From positions 4,939,314 to 5,003,313 of the forward strand of contig CP136068.1 in NCBI GenBank assembly GCA_032622095.1: a stretch of DNA of 64,000 bases. Direction: 5' to 3'. Positions 10,918-23,995 of this stretch are shown here, one piece after another (within the stretch, counting starts at the first letter, position 1; every line of letters starts with the position of its first letter). Origin of the DNA: Siphonodentalium dalli. Lineage: Eukaryota; Mollusca; Scaphopoda; Gadilida; Siphonodentaliidae. A program made the translations under genes and the position numbers. The notes below the pieces were generated by a model that was not told where the DNA came from, ran no database searches, and was given only the letters and a program-made list of their open reading frames with translations.

Positions 10918-11790
10918 AATCCGAGAAGAAATGCAAGAGTTACGGGCCCTCAAAGTTTGCAATTTGGGCCCATGTGCTTGTCCTCACATCTCCTCCGAAG
11001 ATATCGAACATAGGATATCATCTGATACGCCAACGTGTGCGGACGGAAGAGAGCACGCGGTGGGCCAAATTTTGCCAGTGTCTGTTCATTATTGTGGGTC
11101 TGGGGAGGGGTGGTCCGTGGTACCAATTTTTAATTCTTCTCGGAATCAGATGAAACTTGGAATATAACATCTGCAACATCAGCCGATCTAGAAACTGGAA
11201 GAATTTCGAAAATCCATCGAAAACTAAAAGAATCGCGGGCCCTCAAACTTTGCAATTTTGGGCCCATGTGCTTGATAACACATCTCCTCCGAAGATATCG
11301 AACATAGGATGTCATCTGATACGAAAATGCGTACGGACTGGAGACGGCACGCGGTGGGCCAAATTTTGCCAGTGTCGGTTCATTATTGTGGGTCTGGGGA
11401 GGGGTGGTCCGTGGTGCCGAATTTTAATTCTTCTCGGAATCAGATGAAACTTGGAATATAATATCTGCAACATCAGCCGATCTCGAAGCTGAAGACAGAT
11501 CGTAAATACGTTGGAAAATGGTGGAGATTTTGGCCGTACAAGTTTGAATTTGGGCCCATATGCTTTCCAATAATCAAAGTGTTATCCGTCTCCAAATCAG
11601 ATGAAATTTATACTATGCAATCTATGTCAGCCGCAAATCACAAAACTGGAAACAACTTTAAAATCCGTTGGAAACTGACGAAGTTACGGGGCCTCAAACT
11701 TAGCAGTTTGTGCCAGGGGTTGATGTTTTCCCAATCCCGTCACCCAATTTCGAGGCAGGGGTGGGGTCACGTCCAAACACTTGAGATCAA
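10918..11790 (+). repeat. Internal degenerate sub-repeats s1-s4 (subfamily B)
   Basis: Same architecture as in subfamily A, with copies starting at 10918, 11211, 11505 and 11662 (spacing 293, 294 and 157 bp). The s3 copy has the same internal deletion as in A, so the sub-repeat structure predates the A/B split. Recurrence in every B unit explains the pairs of look-alike open frames (about 101 and 96 codons) in tandem. The right edge of s4 is approximate. Confidence 0.85.
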
Positions 11791-11881
11791 CCTACACATA
11801 TTAGGACAACATATAATCACCATACTTCATATTTTCCGTCCATAAACTGCGATTCTTTCCACTCATGATTGATCCTATTAT

Positions 11882-13611
11882 TATACTTCCATGGTGTAAC
11901 CAAGGAAGTATATTGTTTTTCTACTGCGGCCGTTTTCTGTTTAATTGGAAATACTCAGAAACTAATGGGAGGAGGACCGCGAAATCTCTAGCGAATGAAG
12001 GCATCTAAGGTCTACTAAAAATAATGGTATCCGGATGTTGGTCCAATATCTTTTAACAGAGTTATGGCCCTTTTTCGATTATTTTTCATTATTATTATTA
12101 TTATACTACAGTATTTTTCAACGCCCAAATCTCGGAATGTATTAGTACTAGAAAACTCAAGTTTGGTAAGTATGTTGGGGTAAATGAGTTCTATGCCTTT
12201 GGCTCATAACGGATATTGTCCGCATTTACCCCGTAGAGTTATCTCCCTTTATATGAAAAAATGTCATTTTATTATCTCGGAAATTATAAGGAGCAGAGCA
12301 TCGAAAATTGGACTGTATACACATCTCGATATGCCCTACTGCCCACGGGCATCAGAACTTGTGTCCGCGCTTTCCCTGAGGAGTTACCGCCCATAGTTGG
12401 CAAACCTCTATTTGATTGTACTCTGTTGTCCTCTTGTATCATTCCAGATAACTGCATGTGGTTTTCATAGTCGTGTTGACCGTTGTCAGTTTAGTCAGAG
12501 AAGGAAATTTTGACAGGGTCAGACATATATTTTGACACTGGGGTGGGGGGCAAATTGTTTGCAAAATAAAATTTTGATTGACATTCATATATTTAAGTTT
12601 ATGTATTTCCCGAACGAAAACAAACTCATACCGGAAAGGATTTTTGAAATCCGAGAAGAAATGCAAGAGTTACGGGCCCTCAAAGTTTGCAATTTGGGCC
12701 CATGTGCTTGTCCTCACATCTCCTCCGAAGATATCGAACATAGGATATCATCTGATACGCCAACGTGTGCGGACGGAAGAGAGCACGCGGTGGGCCAAAT
12801 TTTGCCAGTGTCTGTTCATTATTGTGGGTCTGGGGAGGGGTGGTCCGTGGTACCAATTTTTAATTCTTCTCGGAATCAGATGAAACTTGGAATATAACAT
12901 CTGCAACATCAGCCGATCTAGAAACTGGAAGAATTTCGAAAATCCATCGAAAACTAAAAGAATCGCGGGCCCTCAAACTTTGCAATTTTGGGCCCATGTG
13001 CTTGATAACACATCTCCTCCGAAGATATCGAACATAGGATGTCATCTGATACGAAAATGCGTACGGACTGGAGACGGCACGCGGTGGGCCAAATTTTGCC
13101 AGTGTCGGTTCATTATTGTGGGTCTGGGGAGGGGTGGTCCGTGGTGCCGAATTTTAATTCTTCTCGGAATCAGATGAAACTTGGAATATAATATCTGCAA
13201 CATCAGCCGATCTCGAAGCTGAAGACAGATCGTAAATACGTTGGAAAATGGTGGAGATTTTGGCCGTACAAGTTTGAATTTGGGCCCATATGCTTTCCAA
13301 TAATCAAAGTGTTATCCGTCTCCAAATCAGATGAAATTTATACTATGCAATCTATGTCAGCCGCAAATCACAAAACTGGAAACAACTTTAAAATCCGTTG
13401 GAAACTGACGAAGTTACGGGGCCTCAAACTTAGCAGTTTGTGCCAGGGGTTGATGTTTTCCCAATCCCGTCACCCAATTTCGAGGCAGGGGTGGGGTCAC
13501 GTCCAAACACTTGAGATCAACCTACACATATTAGGACAACATATAATCACCATACTTCATATTTTCCGTCCATAAACTGCGATTCTTTCCACTCATGATT
13601 GATCCTATTAT
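11882..13611 (+). repeat. Satellite unit B2 (1730 bp)
   Basis: No private variant noticed by eye. T at unit position 1371, as in B1, B3 and B4. Confidence 0.95.
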
Positions 13612-15341
13612 TATACTTCCATGGTGTAACCAAGGAAGTATATTGTTTTTCTACTGCGGCCGTTTTCTGTTTAATTGGAAATACTCAGAAACTAATGGGA
13701 GGAGGACCGCGAAATCTCTAGCGAATGAAGGCATCTAAGGTCTACTAAAAATAATGGTATCCGGATGTTGGTCCAATATCTTTTAACAGAGTTATGGCCC
13801 TTTTTCGATTATTTTTCATTATTATTATTATTATACTACAGTATTTTTCAACGCCCAAATCTCGGAATGTATTAGTACTAGAAAACTCAAGTTTGGTAAG
13901 TATGTTGGGGTAAATGAGTTCTATGCCTTTGGCTCATAACGGATATTGTCCGCATTTACCCCGTAGAGTTATCTCCCTTTATATGAAAAAATGTCATTTT
14001 ATTATCTCGGAAATTATAAGGAGCAGAGCATCGAAAATTGGACTGTATACACATCTCGATATGCCCTACTGCCCACGGGCATCAGAACTTGTGTCCGCGC
14101 TTTCCCTGAGGAGTTACCGCCCATAGTTGGCAAACCTCTATTTGATTGTACTCTGTTGTCCTCTTGTATCATTCCAGATAACTGCATGTGGTTTTCATAG
14201 TCGTGTTGACCGTTGTCAGTTTAGTCAGAGAAGGAAATTTTGACAGGGTCAGACATATATTTTGACACTGGGGTGGGGGGCAAATTGTTTGCAAAATAAA
14301 ATTTTGATTGACATTCATATATTTAAGTTTATGTATTTCCCGAACGAAAACAAACTCATACCGGAAAGGATTTTTGAAATCCGAGAAGAAATGCAAGAGT
14401 TACGGGCCCTCAAAGTTTGCAATTTGGGCCCATGTGCTTGTCCTCACATCTCCTCCGAAGATATCGAACATAGGATATCATCTGATACGCCAACGTGTGC
14501 GGACGGAAGAGAGCACGCGGTGGGCCAAATTTTGCCAGTGTCTGTTCATTATTGTGGGTCTGGGGAGGGGTGGTCCGTGGTACCAATTTTTAATTCTTCT
14601 CGGAATCAGATGAAACTTGGAATATAACATCTGCAACATCAGCCGATCTAGAAACTGGAAGAATTTCGAAAATCCATCGAAAACTAAAAGAATCGCGGGC
14701 CCTCAAACTTTGCAATTTTGGGCCCATGTGCTTGATAACACATCTCCTCCGAAGATATCGAACATAGGATGTCATCTGATACGAAAATGCGTACGGACTG
14801 GAGACGGCACGCGGTGGGCCAAATTTTGCCAGTGTCGGTTCATTATTGTGGGTCTGGGGAGGGGTGGTCCGTGGTGCCGAATTTTAATTCTTCTCGGAAT
14901 CAGATGAAACTTGGAATATAATATCTGCAACATCAGCCGATCTCGAAGCTGAAGACAGATCGTAAATACGTTGGAAAATGGTGGAGATTTTGGCCGTACA
15001 AGTTTGAATTTGGGCCCATATGCTTTCCAATAATCAAAGTGTTATCCGTCTCCAAATCAGATGAAATTTATACTATGCAATCTATGTCAGCCGCAAATCA
15101 CAAAACTGGAAACAACTTTAAAATCCGTTGGAAACTGACGAAGTTACGGGGCCTCAAACTTAGCAGTTTGTGCCAGGGGTTGATGTTTTCCCAATCCCGT
15201 CACCCAATTTCGAGGCAGGGGTGGGGTCACGTCCAAACACTTGAGATCAACCTACACATATTAGGACAACATATAATCACCATACTTCATATTTTCCGTC
15301 CATAAACTGCGATTCTTTCCACTCATGATTGATCCTATTAT
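13612..15341 (+). repeat. Satellite unit B3 (1730 bp)
   Basis: No private variant noticed by eye. T at unit position 1371. Confidence 0.95.
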
Positions 15342-17071
15342 TATACTTCCATGGTGTAACCAAGGAAGTATATTGTTTTTCTACTGCGGCCGTTTTCTGT
15401 TTAATTGGAAATACTCAGAAACTAATGGGAGGAGGACCGCGAAATCTCTAGCGAATGAAGGCATCTAAGGTCTACTAAAAATAATGGTATCCGGATGTTG
15501 GTCCAATATCTTTTAACAGAGTTATGGCCCTTTTTCGATTATTTTTCATTATTATTATTATTATACTACAGTATTTTTCAACGCCCAAATCTCGGAATGT
15601 ATTAGTACTAGAAAACTCAAGTTTGGTAAGTATGTTGGGGTAAATGAGTTCTATGCCTTTGGCTCATAACGGATATTGTCCGCATTTACCCCGTAGAGTT
15701 ATCTCCCTTTATATGAAAAAATGTCATTTTATTATCTCGGAAATTATAAGGAGCAGAGCATCGAAAATTGGACTGTATACACATCTCGATATGCCCTACT
15801 GCCCACGGGCATCAGAACTTGTGTCCGCGCTTTCCCTGAGGAGTTACCGCCCATAGTTGGCAAACCTCTATTTGATTGTACTCTGTTGTCCTCTTGTATC
15901 ATTCCAGATAACTGCATGTGGTTTTCATAGTCGTGTTGACCGTTGTCAGTTTAGTCAGAGAAGGAAATTTTGACAGGGTCAGACATATATTTTGACACTG
16001 GGGTGGGGGGCAAATTGTTTGCAAAATAAAATTTTGATTGACATTCATATATTTAAGTTTATGTATTTCCCGAACGAAAACAAACTCATACCGGAAAGGA
16101 TTTTTGAAATCCGAGAAGAAATGCAAGAGTTACGGGCCCTCAAAGTTTGCAATTTGGGCCCATGTGCTTGTCCTCACATCTCCTCCGAAGATATCGAACA
16201 TAGGATATCATCTGATACGCCAACGTGTGCGGACGGAAGAGAGCACGCGGTGGGCCAAATTTTGCCAGTGTCTGTTCATTATTGTGGGTCTGGGGAGGGG
16301 TGGTCCGTGGTACCAATTTTTAATTCTTCTCGGAATCAGATGAAACTTGGAATATAACATCTGCAACATCAGCCGATCTAGAAACTGGAAGAATTTCGAA
16401 AATCCATCGAAAACTAAAAGAATCGCGGGCCCTCAAACTTTGCAATTTTGGGCCCATGTGCTTGATAACACATCTCCTCCGAAGATATCGAACATAGGAT
16501 GTCATCTGATACGAAAATGCGTACGGACTGGAGACGGCACGCGGTGGGCCAAATTTTGCCAGTGTCGGTTCATTATTGTGGGTCTGGGGAGGGGTGGTCC
16601 GTGGTGCCGAATTTTAATTCTTCTCGGAATCAGATGAAACTTGGAATATAATATCTGCAACATCAGCCGATCTCGAAGCTGAAGACAGATCGTAAATACG
16701 TTGGAAAATGGTGGAGATTTTGGCCGTACAAGTTTGAATTTGGGCCCATATGCTTTCCAATAATCAAAGTGTTATCCGTCTCCAAATCAGATGAAATTTA
16801 TACTATGCAATCTATGTCAGCCGCAAATCACAAAACTGGAAACAACTTTAAAATCCGTTGGAAACTGACGAAGTTACGGGGCCTCAAACTTAGCAGTTTG
16901 TGCCAGGGGTTGATGTTTTCCCAATCCCGTCACCCAATTTCGAGGCAGGGGTGGGGTCACGTCCAAACACTTGAGATCAACCTACACATATTAGGACAAC
17001 ATATAATCACCATACTTCATATTTTCCGTCCATAAACTGCGATTCTTTCCACTCATGATTGATCCTATTAT
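15342..17071 (+). repeat. Satellite unit B4 (1730 bp)
   Basis: No private variant noticed by eye. Last unit with T at unit position 1371 (16712). Confidence 0.95.
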
Positions 17072-18804
17072 TATACTTCCATGGTGTAACCAAGGAAGTA
17101 TATTGTTTTTCTACTGCGGCCGTTTTCTGTTTAATTGGAAATACTCAGAAACTAATGGGAGGAGGACCGCGAAATCTCTAGCGAATGAAGGCATCTAAGG
17201 TCTACTAAAAATAATGGTATCCGGATGTTGGTCCAATATCTTTTAACAGAGTTATGGCCCTTTTTCGATTATTTTTCATTATTATTATTATTATACTACA
17301 GTATTTTTCAAACGCCCAAATCTCGGAATGTATTAGTACTAGAAAACTCAAGTTTGGTAAGTATGTTGGGGTAAATGAGTTCTATGCCTTTGGCTCATAA
17401 CGGATATTGTCCGCGCATTTACCCCGTAGAGTTATCTCCCTTTATATGAAAAAATGTCATTTTATTATCTCGGAAATTATAAGGAGCAGAGCATCGAAAA
17501 TTGGACTGTATACACATCTCGATATGCCCTACTGCCCACGGGCATCAGAACTTGTGTCCGCGCTTTCCCTGAGGAGTTACCGCCCATAGTTGGCAAACCT
17601 CTATTTGATTGTACTCTGTTGTCCTCTTGTATCATTCCAGATAACTGCATGTGGTTTTCATAGTCGTGTTGACCGTTGTCAGTTTAGTCAGAGAAGGAAA
17701 TTTTGACAGGGTCAGACATATATTTTGACACTGGGGTGGGGGGCAAATTGTTTGCAAAATAAAATTTTGATTGACATTCATATATTTAAGTTTATGTATT
17801 TCCCGAACGAAAACAAACTCATACCGGAAAGGATTTTTGAAATCCGAGAAGAAATGCAAGAGTTACGGGCCCTCAAAGTTTGCAATTTGGGCCCATGTGC
17901 TTGTCCTCACATCTCCTCCGAAGATATCGAACATAGGATATCATCTGATACGCCAACGTGTGCGGACGGAAGAGAGCACGCGGTGGGCCAAATTTTGCCA
18001 GTGTCTGTTCATTATTGTGGGTCTGGGGAGGGGTGGTCCGTGGTACCAATTTTTAATTCTTCTCGGAATCAGATGAAACTTGGAATATAACATCTGCAAC
18101 ATCAGCCGATCTAGAAACTGGAAGAATTTCGAAAATCCATCGAAAACTAAAAGAATCGCGGGCCCTCAAACTTTGCAATTTTGGGCCCATGTGCTTGATA
18201 ACACATCTCCTCCGAAGATATCGAACATAGGATGTCATCTGATACGAAAATGCGTACGGACTGGAGACGGCACGCGGTGGGCCAAATTTTGCCAGTGTCG
18301 GTTCATTATTGTGGGTCTGGGGAGGGGTGGTCCGTGGTGCCGAATTTTAATTCTTCTCGGAATCAGATGAAACTTGGAATATAATATCTGCAACATCAGC
18401 CGATCTCGAAGCTGAAGACAGATCGTAAATACGTTGGAAAATGGCGGAGATTTTGGCCGTACAAGTTTGAATTTGGGCCCATATGCTTTCCAATAATCAA
18501 AGTGTTATCCGTCTCCAAATCAGATGAAATTTATACTATGCAATCTATGTCAGCCGCAAATCACAAAACTGGAAACAACTTTAAAATCCGTTGGAAACTG
18601 ACGAAGTTACGGGGCCTCAAACTTAGCAGTTTGTGCCAGGGGTTGATGTTTTCCCAATCCCGTCACCCAATTTCGAGGCAGGGGTGGGGTCACGTCCAAA
18701 CACTTGAGATCAACCTACACATATTAGGACAACATATAATCACCATACTTCATATTTTCCGTCCATAAACTGCGATTCTTTCCACTCATGATTGATCCTA
18801 TTAT
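17072..18804 (+). repeat. Satellite unit B5 (1733 bp)
   Basis: Three extra bases: one A near 17310 (TTCAAACGCCC) and a duplicated GC near 17414 (GTCCGCGCATTT). First unit with the ancestral C at unit position 1371 (18445), so it marks the border between two B sub-lineages. Confidence 0.95.
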
Positions 18805-20534
18805 TATACTTCCATGGTGTAACCAAGGAAGTATATTGTTTTTCTACTGCGGCCGTTTTCTGTTTAATTGGAAATACTCAGAAACTAATGGGAGGAGGAC
18901 CGCGAAATCTCTAGCGAATGAAGGCATCTAAGGTCTACTAAAAATAATGGTATCCGGATGTTGGTCCAATATCTTTTAACAGAGTTATGGCCCTTTTTCG
19001 ATTATTTTTCATTATTATTATTATTATACTACAGTATTTTTCAACGCCCAAATCTCGGAATGTATTAGTACTAGAAAACTCAAGTTTGGTAAGTATGTTG
19101 GGGTAAATGAGTTCTATGCCTTTGGCTCATAACGGATATTGTCCGCATTTACCCCGTAGAGTTATCTCCCTTTATATGAAAAAATGTCATTTTATTATCT
19201 CGGAAATTATAAGGAGCAGAGCATCGAAAATTGGACTGTATACACATCTCGATATGCCCTACTGCCCACGGGCATCAGAACTTGTGTCCGCGCTTTCCCT
19301 GAGGAGTTACCGCCCATAGTTGGCAAACCTCTATTTGATTGTACTCTGTTGTCCTCTTGTATCATTCCAGATAACTGCATGTGGTTTTCATAGTCGTGTT
19401 GACCGTTGTCAGTTTAGTCAGAGAAGGAAATTTTGACAGGGTCAGACATATATTTTGACACTGGGGTGGGGGGCAAATTGTTTGCAAAATAAAATTTTGA
19501 TTGACATTCATATATTTAAGTTTATGTATTTCCCGAACGAAAACAAACTCATACCGGAAAGGATTTTTGAAATCCGAGAAGAAATGCAAGAGTTACGGGC
19601 CCTCAAAGTTTGCAATTTGGGCCCATGTGCTTGTCCTCACATCTCCTCCGAAGATATCGAACATAGGATATCATCTGATACGCCAACGTGTGCGGACGGA
19701 AGAGAGCACGCGGTGGGCCAAATTTTGCCAGTGTCTGTTCATTATTGTGGGTCTGGGGAGGGGTGGTCCGTGGTACCAATTTTTAATTCTTCTCGGAATC
19801 AGATGAAACTTGGAATATAACATCTGCAACATCAGCCGATCTAGAAACTGGAAGAATTTCGAAAATCCATCGAAAACTAAAAGAATCGCGGGCCCTCAAA
19901 CTTTGCAATTTTGGGCCCATGTGCTTGATAACACATCTCCTCCGAAGATATCGAACATAGGATGTCATCTGATACGAAAATGCGTACGGACTGGAGACGG
20001 CACGCGGTGGGCCAAATTTTGCCAGTGTCGGTTCATTATTGTGGGTCTGGGGAGGGGTGGTCCGTGGTGCCGAATTTTAATTCTTCTCGGAATCAGATGA
20101 AACTTGGAATATAATATCTGCAACATCAGCCGATCTCGAAGCTGAAGACAGATCGTAAATACGTTGGAAAATGGCGGAGATTTTGGCCGTACAAGTTTGA
20201 ATTTGGGCCCATATGCTTTCCAATAATCAAAGTGTTATCCGTCTCCAAATCAGATGAAATTTATACTATGCAATCTATGTCAGCCGCAAATCACAAAACT
20301 GGAAACAACTTTAAAATCCGTTGGAAACTGACGAAGTTACGGGGCCTCAAACTTAGCAGTTTGTGCCAGGGGTTGATGTTTTCCCAATCCCGTCACCCAA
20401 TTTCGAGGCAGGGGTGGGGTCACGTCCAAACACTTGAGATCAACCTACACATATTAGGACAACATATAATCACCATACTTCATATTTTCCGTCCATAAAC
20501 TGCGATTCTTTCCACTCATGATTGATCCTATTAT
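18805..20534 (+). repeat. Satellite unit B6 (1730 bp)
   Basis: Standard B unit with ancestral bases at all the variable sites I tracked (unit positions 267, 322, 1044, 1371 and 1634). Confidence 0.95.
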
Positions 20535-22264
20535 TATACTTCCATGGTGTAACCAAGGAAGTATATTGTTTTTCTACTGCGGCCGTTTTCTGTTTAATTG
20601 GAAATACTCAGAAACTAATGGGAGGAGGACCGCGAAATCTCTAGCGAATGAAGGCATCTAAGGTCTACTAAAAATAATGGTATCCGGATGTTGGTCCAAT
20701 ATCTTTTAACAGAGTTATGGCCCTTTTTCGATTATTTTTCATTATTATTATTATTATACTACAGTATTTTTCAACGCCCAAATCTCGGAATGTATTAGTA
20801 CTAGAAAACTCAAGTTTGGTAAGTATGTTGGGGTAAATGAGTTCTATGCCTTTGGCTCATAACGGATATTGTCCGCATTTACCCCGTAGAGTTATCTCCC
20901 TTTATATGAAAAAATGTCATTTTATTATCTCGGAAATTATAAGGAGCAGAGCATCGAAAATTGGACTGTATACACATCTCGATATGCCCTACTGCCCACG
21001 GGCATCAGAACTTGTGTCCGCGCTTTCCCTGAGGAGTTACCGCCCATAGTTGGCAAACCTCTATTTGATTGTACTCTGTTGTCCTCTTGTATCATTCCAG
21101 ATAACTGCATGTGGTTTTCATAGTCGTGTTGACCGTTGTCAGTTTAGTCAGAGAAGGAAATTTTGACAGGGTCAGACATATATTTTGACACTGGGGTGGG
21201 GGGCAAATTGTTTGCAAAATAAAATTTTGATTGACATTCATATATTTAAGTTTATGTATTTCCCGAACGAAAACAAACTCATACCGGAAAGGATTTTTGA
21301 AATCCGAGAAGAAATGCAAGAGTTACGGGCCCTCAAAGTTTGCAATTTGGGCCCATGTGCTTGTCCTCACATCTCCTCCGAAGATATCGAACATAGGATA
21401 TCATCTGATACGCCAACGTGTGCGGACGGAAGAGAGCACGCGGTGGGCCAAATTTTGCCAGTGTCTGTTCATTATTGTGGGTCTGGGGAGGGGTGGTCCG
21501 TGGTACCAATTTTTAATTCTTCTCGGAATCAGATGAAACTTGGAATATAACATCTGCAACATCAGCCGATCTAGAAACTGGAAGAATTTCGAAAATCCAT
21601 CGAAAACTAAAAGAATCGCGGGCCCTCAAACTTTGCAATTTTGGGCCCATGTGCTTGATAACACATCTCCTCCGAAGATATCGAACATAGGATGTCATCT
21701 GATACGAAAATGCGTACGGACTGGAGACGGCACGCGGTGGGCCAAATTTTGCCAGTGTCGGTTCATTATTGTGGGTCTGGGGAGGGGTGGTCCGTGGTGC
21801 CGAATTTTAATTCTTCTCGGAATCAGATGAAACTTGGAATATAATATCTGCAACATCAGCCGATCTCGAAGCTGAAGACAGATCGTAAATACGTTGGAAA
21901 ATGGCGGAGATTTTGGCCGTACAAGTTTGAATTTGGGCCCATATGCTTTCCAATAATCAAAGTGTTATCCGTCTCCAAATCAGATGAAATTTATACTATG
22001 CAATCTATGTCAGCCGCAAATCACAAAACTGGAAACAACTTTAAAATCCGTTGGAAACTGACGAAGTTACGGGGCCTCAAACTTAGCAGTTTGTGCCAGG
22101 GGTTGATGTTTTCCCAATCCCGTCACCCAATTTCGAGGCAGGGGTGGGGTCACGTCCAAACACTTGAGATCAACCTACACATATTAGGACAACATATAAT
22201 CACCATACTTCATATTTTCCGTCCATAAACTGCGATTCTTTCCACTCATGATTGATCCTATTAT
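20535..22264 (+). repeat. Satellite unit B7 (1730 bp)
   Basis: Standard B unit with ancestral bases at the tracked sites and no private variant noticed. Confidence 0.95.
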
Positions 22265-23995
22265 TATACTTCCATGGTGTAACCAAGGAAGTATATTGTT
22301 TTTCTACTGCGGCCGTTTTCTGTTTAATTGGAAATACTCAGAAACTAATGGGAGGAGGACCGCGAAATCTCTAGCGAATGAAGGCATCTAAGGTCTACTA
22401 AAAATAATGGTATCCGGATGTTGGTCCAATATCTTTTAACAGAGTTATGGCCCTTTTTCGATTATTTTTCATTATTATTATTATTATACTACAGTATTTT
22501 TCAACGCCCAAATCTCGGAATGTATTAGTACTAGAAAACTCAAGTTTGGTAAGTATGTTGGGGTAAATGAGTTCTATGCCTTTGGCTCATAACGGATATT
22601 GTCCGCATTTACCCCGTAGAGTTATCTCCCTTTATATGAAAAAATGTCATTTTATTATCTCGGAAATTATAAGGAGCAGAGCATCGAAAATTGGACTGTA
22701 TACACATCTCGATATGCCCTACTGCCCACGGGCATCAGAACTTGTGTCCGCGCTTCTCCCTGAGGAGTTACCGCCCATAGTTGGCAAACCTCTATTTGAT
22801 TGTACTCTGTTGTCCTCTTGTATCATTCCAGATAACTGCATGTGGTTTTCATAGTCGTGTTGACCGTTGTCAGTTTAGTCAGAGAAGGAAATTTTGACAG
22901 GGTCAGACATATATTTTGACACTGGGGTGGGGGGCAAATTGTTTGCAAAATAAAATTTTGATTGACATTCATATATTTAAGTTTATGTATTTCCCGAACG
23001 AAAACAAACTCATACCGGAAAGGATTTTTGAAATCCGAGAAGAAATGCAAGAGTTACGGGCCCTCAAAGTTTGCAATTTGGGCCCATGTGCTTGTCCTCA
23101 CATCTCCTCCGAAGATATCGAACATAGGATATCATCTGATACGCCAACGTGTGCGGACGGAAGAGAGCACGCGGTGGGCCAAATTTTGCCAGTGTCTGTT
23201 CATTATTGTGGGTCTGGGGAGGGGTGGTCCGTGGTACCAATTTTTAATTCTTCTCGGAATCAGATGAAACTTGGAATATAACATCTGCAACATCAGCCGA
23301 TCTAGAAACTGGAAGAATTTCGAAAATCCATCGAAAACTAAAAGAATCGCGGGCCCTCAAACTTTGCAATTTTGGGCCCATGTGCTTGATAACACATCTC
23401 CTCCGAAGATATCGAACATAGGATGTCATCTGATACGAAAATGCGTACGGACTGGAGACGGCACGCGGTGGGCCAAATTTTGCCAGTGTCGGTTCATTAT
23501 TGTGGGTCTGGGGAGGGGTGGTCCGTGGTGCCGAATTTTAATTCTTCTCGGAATCAGATGAAACTTGGAATATAATATCTGCAACATCAGCCGATCTCGA
23601 AGCTGAAGACAGATCGTAAATACGTTGGAAAATGGCGGAGATTTTGGCCGTACAAGTTTGAATTTGGGCCCATATGCTTTCCAATAATCAAAGTGTTATC
23701 CGTCTCCAAATCAGATGAAATTTATACTATGCAATCTATGTCAGCCGCAAATCACAAAACTGGAAACAACTTTAAAATCCGTTGGAAACTGACGAAGTTA
23801 CGGGGCCTCAAACTTAGCAGTTTGTGCCAGGGGTTGATGTTTTCCCAATCCCGTCACCCAATTTCGAGGCAGGGGTGGGGTCACGTCCAAACACTTGAGA
23901 TCAACCTACACATATTAGGACAACATATAATCACCATACTTCATATTTTCCGTCCATAAACTGCGATTCTTTCCACTCATGATTGATCCTATTAT
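22265..23995 (+). repeat. Satellite unit B8 (1731 bp)
   Basis: One inserted C near 22757 (CGCTTCTCCCTG instead of CGCTTTCCCTG). It fuses two short open frames that are out of register in every other unit, which argues against either being a gene. Confidence 0.95.

Larger units (their letters stand above)
10152..11881 (+). repeat. Satellite unit B1 (1730 bp), reference copy
   Basis: First B unit, used as reference. Order: cassette with (ATT)5 tail 10152-10372; diverged stretch 10373 to about 10459; pair of degenerate repeats 145 bp apart, key motifs at 10488/10506 and 10633/10651; intermediate region to 10917; sub-repeats starting at 10918, 11211, 11505 and 11662; tail to 11881. It carries T at 11522 (unit position 1371), derived relative to subfamily A and shared only with B2-B4. 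Confidence 0.95.

Noticed and set aside
10802-11167. Overlapping 121- and 101-codon open frames, and a 96-codon frame just downstream, in every B unit
   Set aside because: Two frames are open over the same DNA, and the 101- and 96-codon frames resemble each other only because they lie on the ~294-bp sub-repeats. Single-base indels in several units (B15, B16, B17, B28, B30) break or swap the frames without consequence.
11130-11315. Minus-strand 61-codon frame in every B unit
   Set aside because: Antisense shadow within the sub-repeats, extended to 114 codons by a chance G insertion in B15; no domain and no conserved start context.
10918-11661. Hammerhead ribozyme, as found in some animal satellites
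   Set aside because: I looked for CTGATGA followed by a stem and GAAA on both strands. Near matches such as CTGATACG, CAGATGA and (minus strand) CTGATGT lack the full core.
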